From Opisthocomus hoazin (Eukaryota > Chordata > Aves > Opisthocomiformes > Opisthocomidae), in NCBI RefSeq assembly GCF_030867145.1, contig NC_134422.1, positions 7,629,531 to 7,693,530 on the forward strand: a stretch of DNA of 64,000 nucleotides, in the 5' to 3' direction. Within the stretch, counting starts at the first letter, position 1, and every line of letters starts with the position of its first letter. The notes beneath the pieces are model-generated. The model made no database searches and was not told the origin of the DNA. It worked only from the letters and a program-made list of their open reading frames with translations. Positions 62,929 to 64,000 of the stretch are shown here, one piece after another. A program made the position numbers and the translations under genes.

Positions 62929-63168
62929 GTGCTCTTCAGCATTTTTATGAATGACTTGAATGATGGAATAAAACACTCCATAATTAAATTTGCAGATAAT
63001 ATGAAGCCTGAAAGATGCATGAGGACTGTGGAGGACAGCACTAAATCTCAAAACTTATCTAAAAAAATTGAAGATACAAATAAGATACAATTCAGTGAAG
63101 GCAAGTGCCATACACTGTATTTATGTAGAAATCATCAGATGCACAAATACAACATGGGGAACACCTAA
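62929..63168 (+). pseudogene. Reverse transcriptase fragment of old CR1/L3-like LINE
   Basis: The 79-codon frame carries the palm motif region of a non-LTR reverse transcriptase: a hydrophobic LFSIFMNDL stretch, then about 20 residues in, FAD followed by Asn where the second catalytic Asp belongs. Downstream, the KxxxIQFSEGKCHTLYL region matches the 'mqFNxxKCkvlhlG' part of the family. It is interrupted on the left by stops and frameshifts and on the right by the inserted CR1. It is nonfunctional. Confidence 0.75.
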
Positions 63169-63171
63169 TTA

Positions 63172-63634
63172 CAGAACAATTACAGAATCTCAGAATCACA
63201 GAATGGTAGGGGTTGGAAGGGACCTCTGTGGGTCATCTAGTCCAACTCCTCTGCCAAAAAAGGGTCACCTACAACAGGCTGCACAGGACTGCGTCCAGGC
63301 GGGTCTTGAATATCTCCAGAGAAGGAGACTCCACAACCTCCCTGGGCAGCCTGTTCCAGGACTCCGTCACCCTCAGAGGGAAGTTCTTCCTCATGTTCAG
63401 CTGGAACTTCCTCTGCTTCCGCTTGTGCCCATTGCCCCTTGTCCTGTCGCTGGGCACCACTGAAAAGAGTCTGGCCCCATCCTCCTGACCCCCACCCTGC
63501 GGATATTTAGAGGCATTTCTAAGGTCCCCTCTCAGCCTTCTGTTCTTCAGGCCAAACAAGCCCAGCTCCCTCAGCCTTTCCTCATAGGAGGGATGCTCCA
63601 GTCCCCTCATCATCCTCGTAGCCCTCCGTTGGAA
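63172..63634 (-). mobile_element. CR1 LINE 3' fragment, 5'-truncated, nested in older LINE
   Basis: Read on the minus strand, this ends with the CR1 3' hallmark: the 'gaggtcccttccaacc' region and a terminal array of ATTCTGTG-like octamers (cagaatcacagaat on +, 63194-63207). The left end on + therefore is the 3' end of the element. The 5' truncation point is near 63634, inside the coding part. The copy is much less decayed than the surrounding LINE. No convincing target-site duplication was seen, which is usual for CR1. Confidence 0.92.
63269..63613 (-). pseudogene. C-terminal end of CR1 ORF2 (5'-truncated)
   Basis: The 114-codon open frame encodes the well-conserved C-terminal tail of the CR1 ORF2 polyprotein (endonuclease plus reverse transcriptase). 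It includes the [20 protein letters not shown] stretch, the [16 protein letters not shown] stretch and a final [16 protein letters not shown] motif before the stop. The endonuclease and RT domains are absent because of 5' truncation, so it cannot act. The lack of internal stops across the tail suggests a fairly recent insertion. Confidence 0.85.
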
Positions 63635-64000
63635 GAAAAAGATGTGGAAGTTAAAGGATTACAAACAGAACATGAGTCGGTATTTTTTCTAACAAAATTG
63701 CCCTCCTACTAGGGTGCACAATGAAGATGTCACACACAGGACATGCGAAGTAGCCCTCAGCAGCCGACAGCCTGAGGCTGGAGTACTGTGCGGAACTTCA
63801 TACACCAAACATCAAGAAAGATATGAGTCAACTGGACAGCTGAGAGCAGCAAGAATGATCAAAGGTTTAGAAAATGTGAGGAAAGGTAGAGAGAATTAGG
63901 TTTGTTTAACTTAGCCAAGATTCAAGGAGACATAACAACAGTCTTCAAATAACAGAGAAGTTTTGCAACAAGTCACTCTTACTACCCACTCTGCTAATAT
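63635..64000 (+). repeat. Right-hand half of the interrupted old LINE
   Basis: Similarity to the old LINE resumes directly after the CR1 insertion: gatgtggaagttaaagg, then acatgagtc, a ggacatgcgaagta stretch and ggctggagtactg. It continues through the 'ttgtttaacttagcc' and 'ataacaacagtcttcaaat' segments to the window edge. The 3' end of the element lies beyond 64000. Confidence 0.75.

Larger units (their letters stand above)
62520..64000 (+). mobile_element. Old CR1/L3-like LINE fragment, continues past window end
   Basis: The sequence follows the reverse transcriptase and 3' portion of old CR1/L3-type LINEs. The segment gtgccgatctctaaagggca and the later caagtctgatttctttct stretch match upstream RT coding. 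The frame 62929-63168 reads LFSIFMNDLNDGIKH and then FADN, where active RTs have F/YADD, so the second catalytic Asp is lost. After the interruption at 63172-63634, the same element resumes with tggaagttaaaggattacaa, ggctggagtactgtgcgga and aatgatcaaaggtttagaaa. Multiple stops and indels make it a dead fossil. LINEs of this type copy themselves by target-primed reverse transcription. Confidence 0.8.

Noticed and set aside
63068..63488. Plus-strand frames across the CR1 insertion
   Set aside because: They are antisense shadows of the CR1 ORF2 tail and cross the junction between two unrelated elements.
1..64000. Endogenous retrovirus or LTR
   Set aside because: I saw no paired LTRs, primer-binding site, polypurine tract or gag/pol-like frame anywhere in the window.
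1..64000. CRISPR array, operon or other prokaryotic system
   Set aside because: There are no regularly spaced repeats and no dense long frames. The composition and CR1 content are those of a vertebrate nuclear genome.

Overview
The window looks like noncoding sauropsid nuclear DNA, most likely from a bird. The base composition is AT-rich and CpG-poor, and no exon, RNA gene or bacterial-style operon can be supported. The interspersed repeats are the informative part. There are two CR1 retroposon 3' ends in opposite orientations (56215-56344 on +, 63172-63634 on -). There is also a decayed, older CR1/L3-like LINE that runs off the right edge (about 62520-64000, +), three very old MIR-like SINE relics, and a scatter of relics of an old palindromic amniote repeat. 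CR1 as the only recent-looking mobile element, plus very low repeat density, is typical of birds. A turtle or crocodilian cannot be fully excluded.

Layout. 1-7.7 kb: unannotated AT-rich DNA with a small CpG-dense islet (1491-1585), a G12 run (1913-1924) and a possible regulatory block (2400-2640). 7.7-24 kb: plain noncoding DNA with two faint repeat relics, a purine-rich block (13730-13960) and CpG clusters near 19.0 and 22.0 kb. 24.1-24.9 kb: the longest stop-free run in the window (246 codons, no ATG at its start), of unknown meaning. 25-36 kb: noncoding, with a MIR-like relic (32575-32715) and several palindromic-repeat relics. 36.6-38.0 kb: an AT-rich candidate regulatory block followed by a pyrimidine-rich block. 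38-55 kb: noncoding with two more MIR-like relics (42981-43190, 44722-44850). 55.2-62.5 kb: a TAAT-rich candidate regulatory block, a CR1 tail, a degenerate roughly 76-bp tandem duplication (57175-57330) and the best-preserved palindromic relic (58779-58909). 62.5-64 kb: an old LINE interrupted by a younger CR1 in the opposite orientation.

No gene set works together here. The simplest reading is an intergenic region or a very large intron. I could not identify the flanking gene. Repeat family names rest on recalled consensus sequences, not on a search. The conserved-element candidates are pattern-based guesses that need a multi-species alignment. I found no convincing undescribed biological system.
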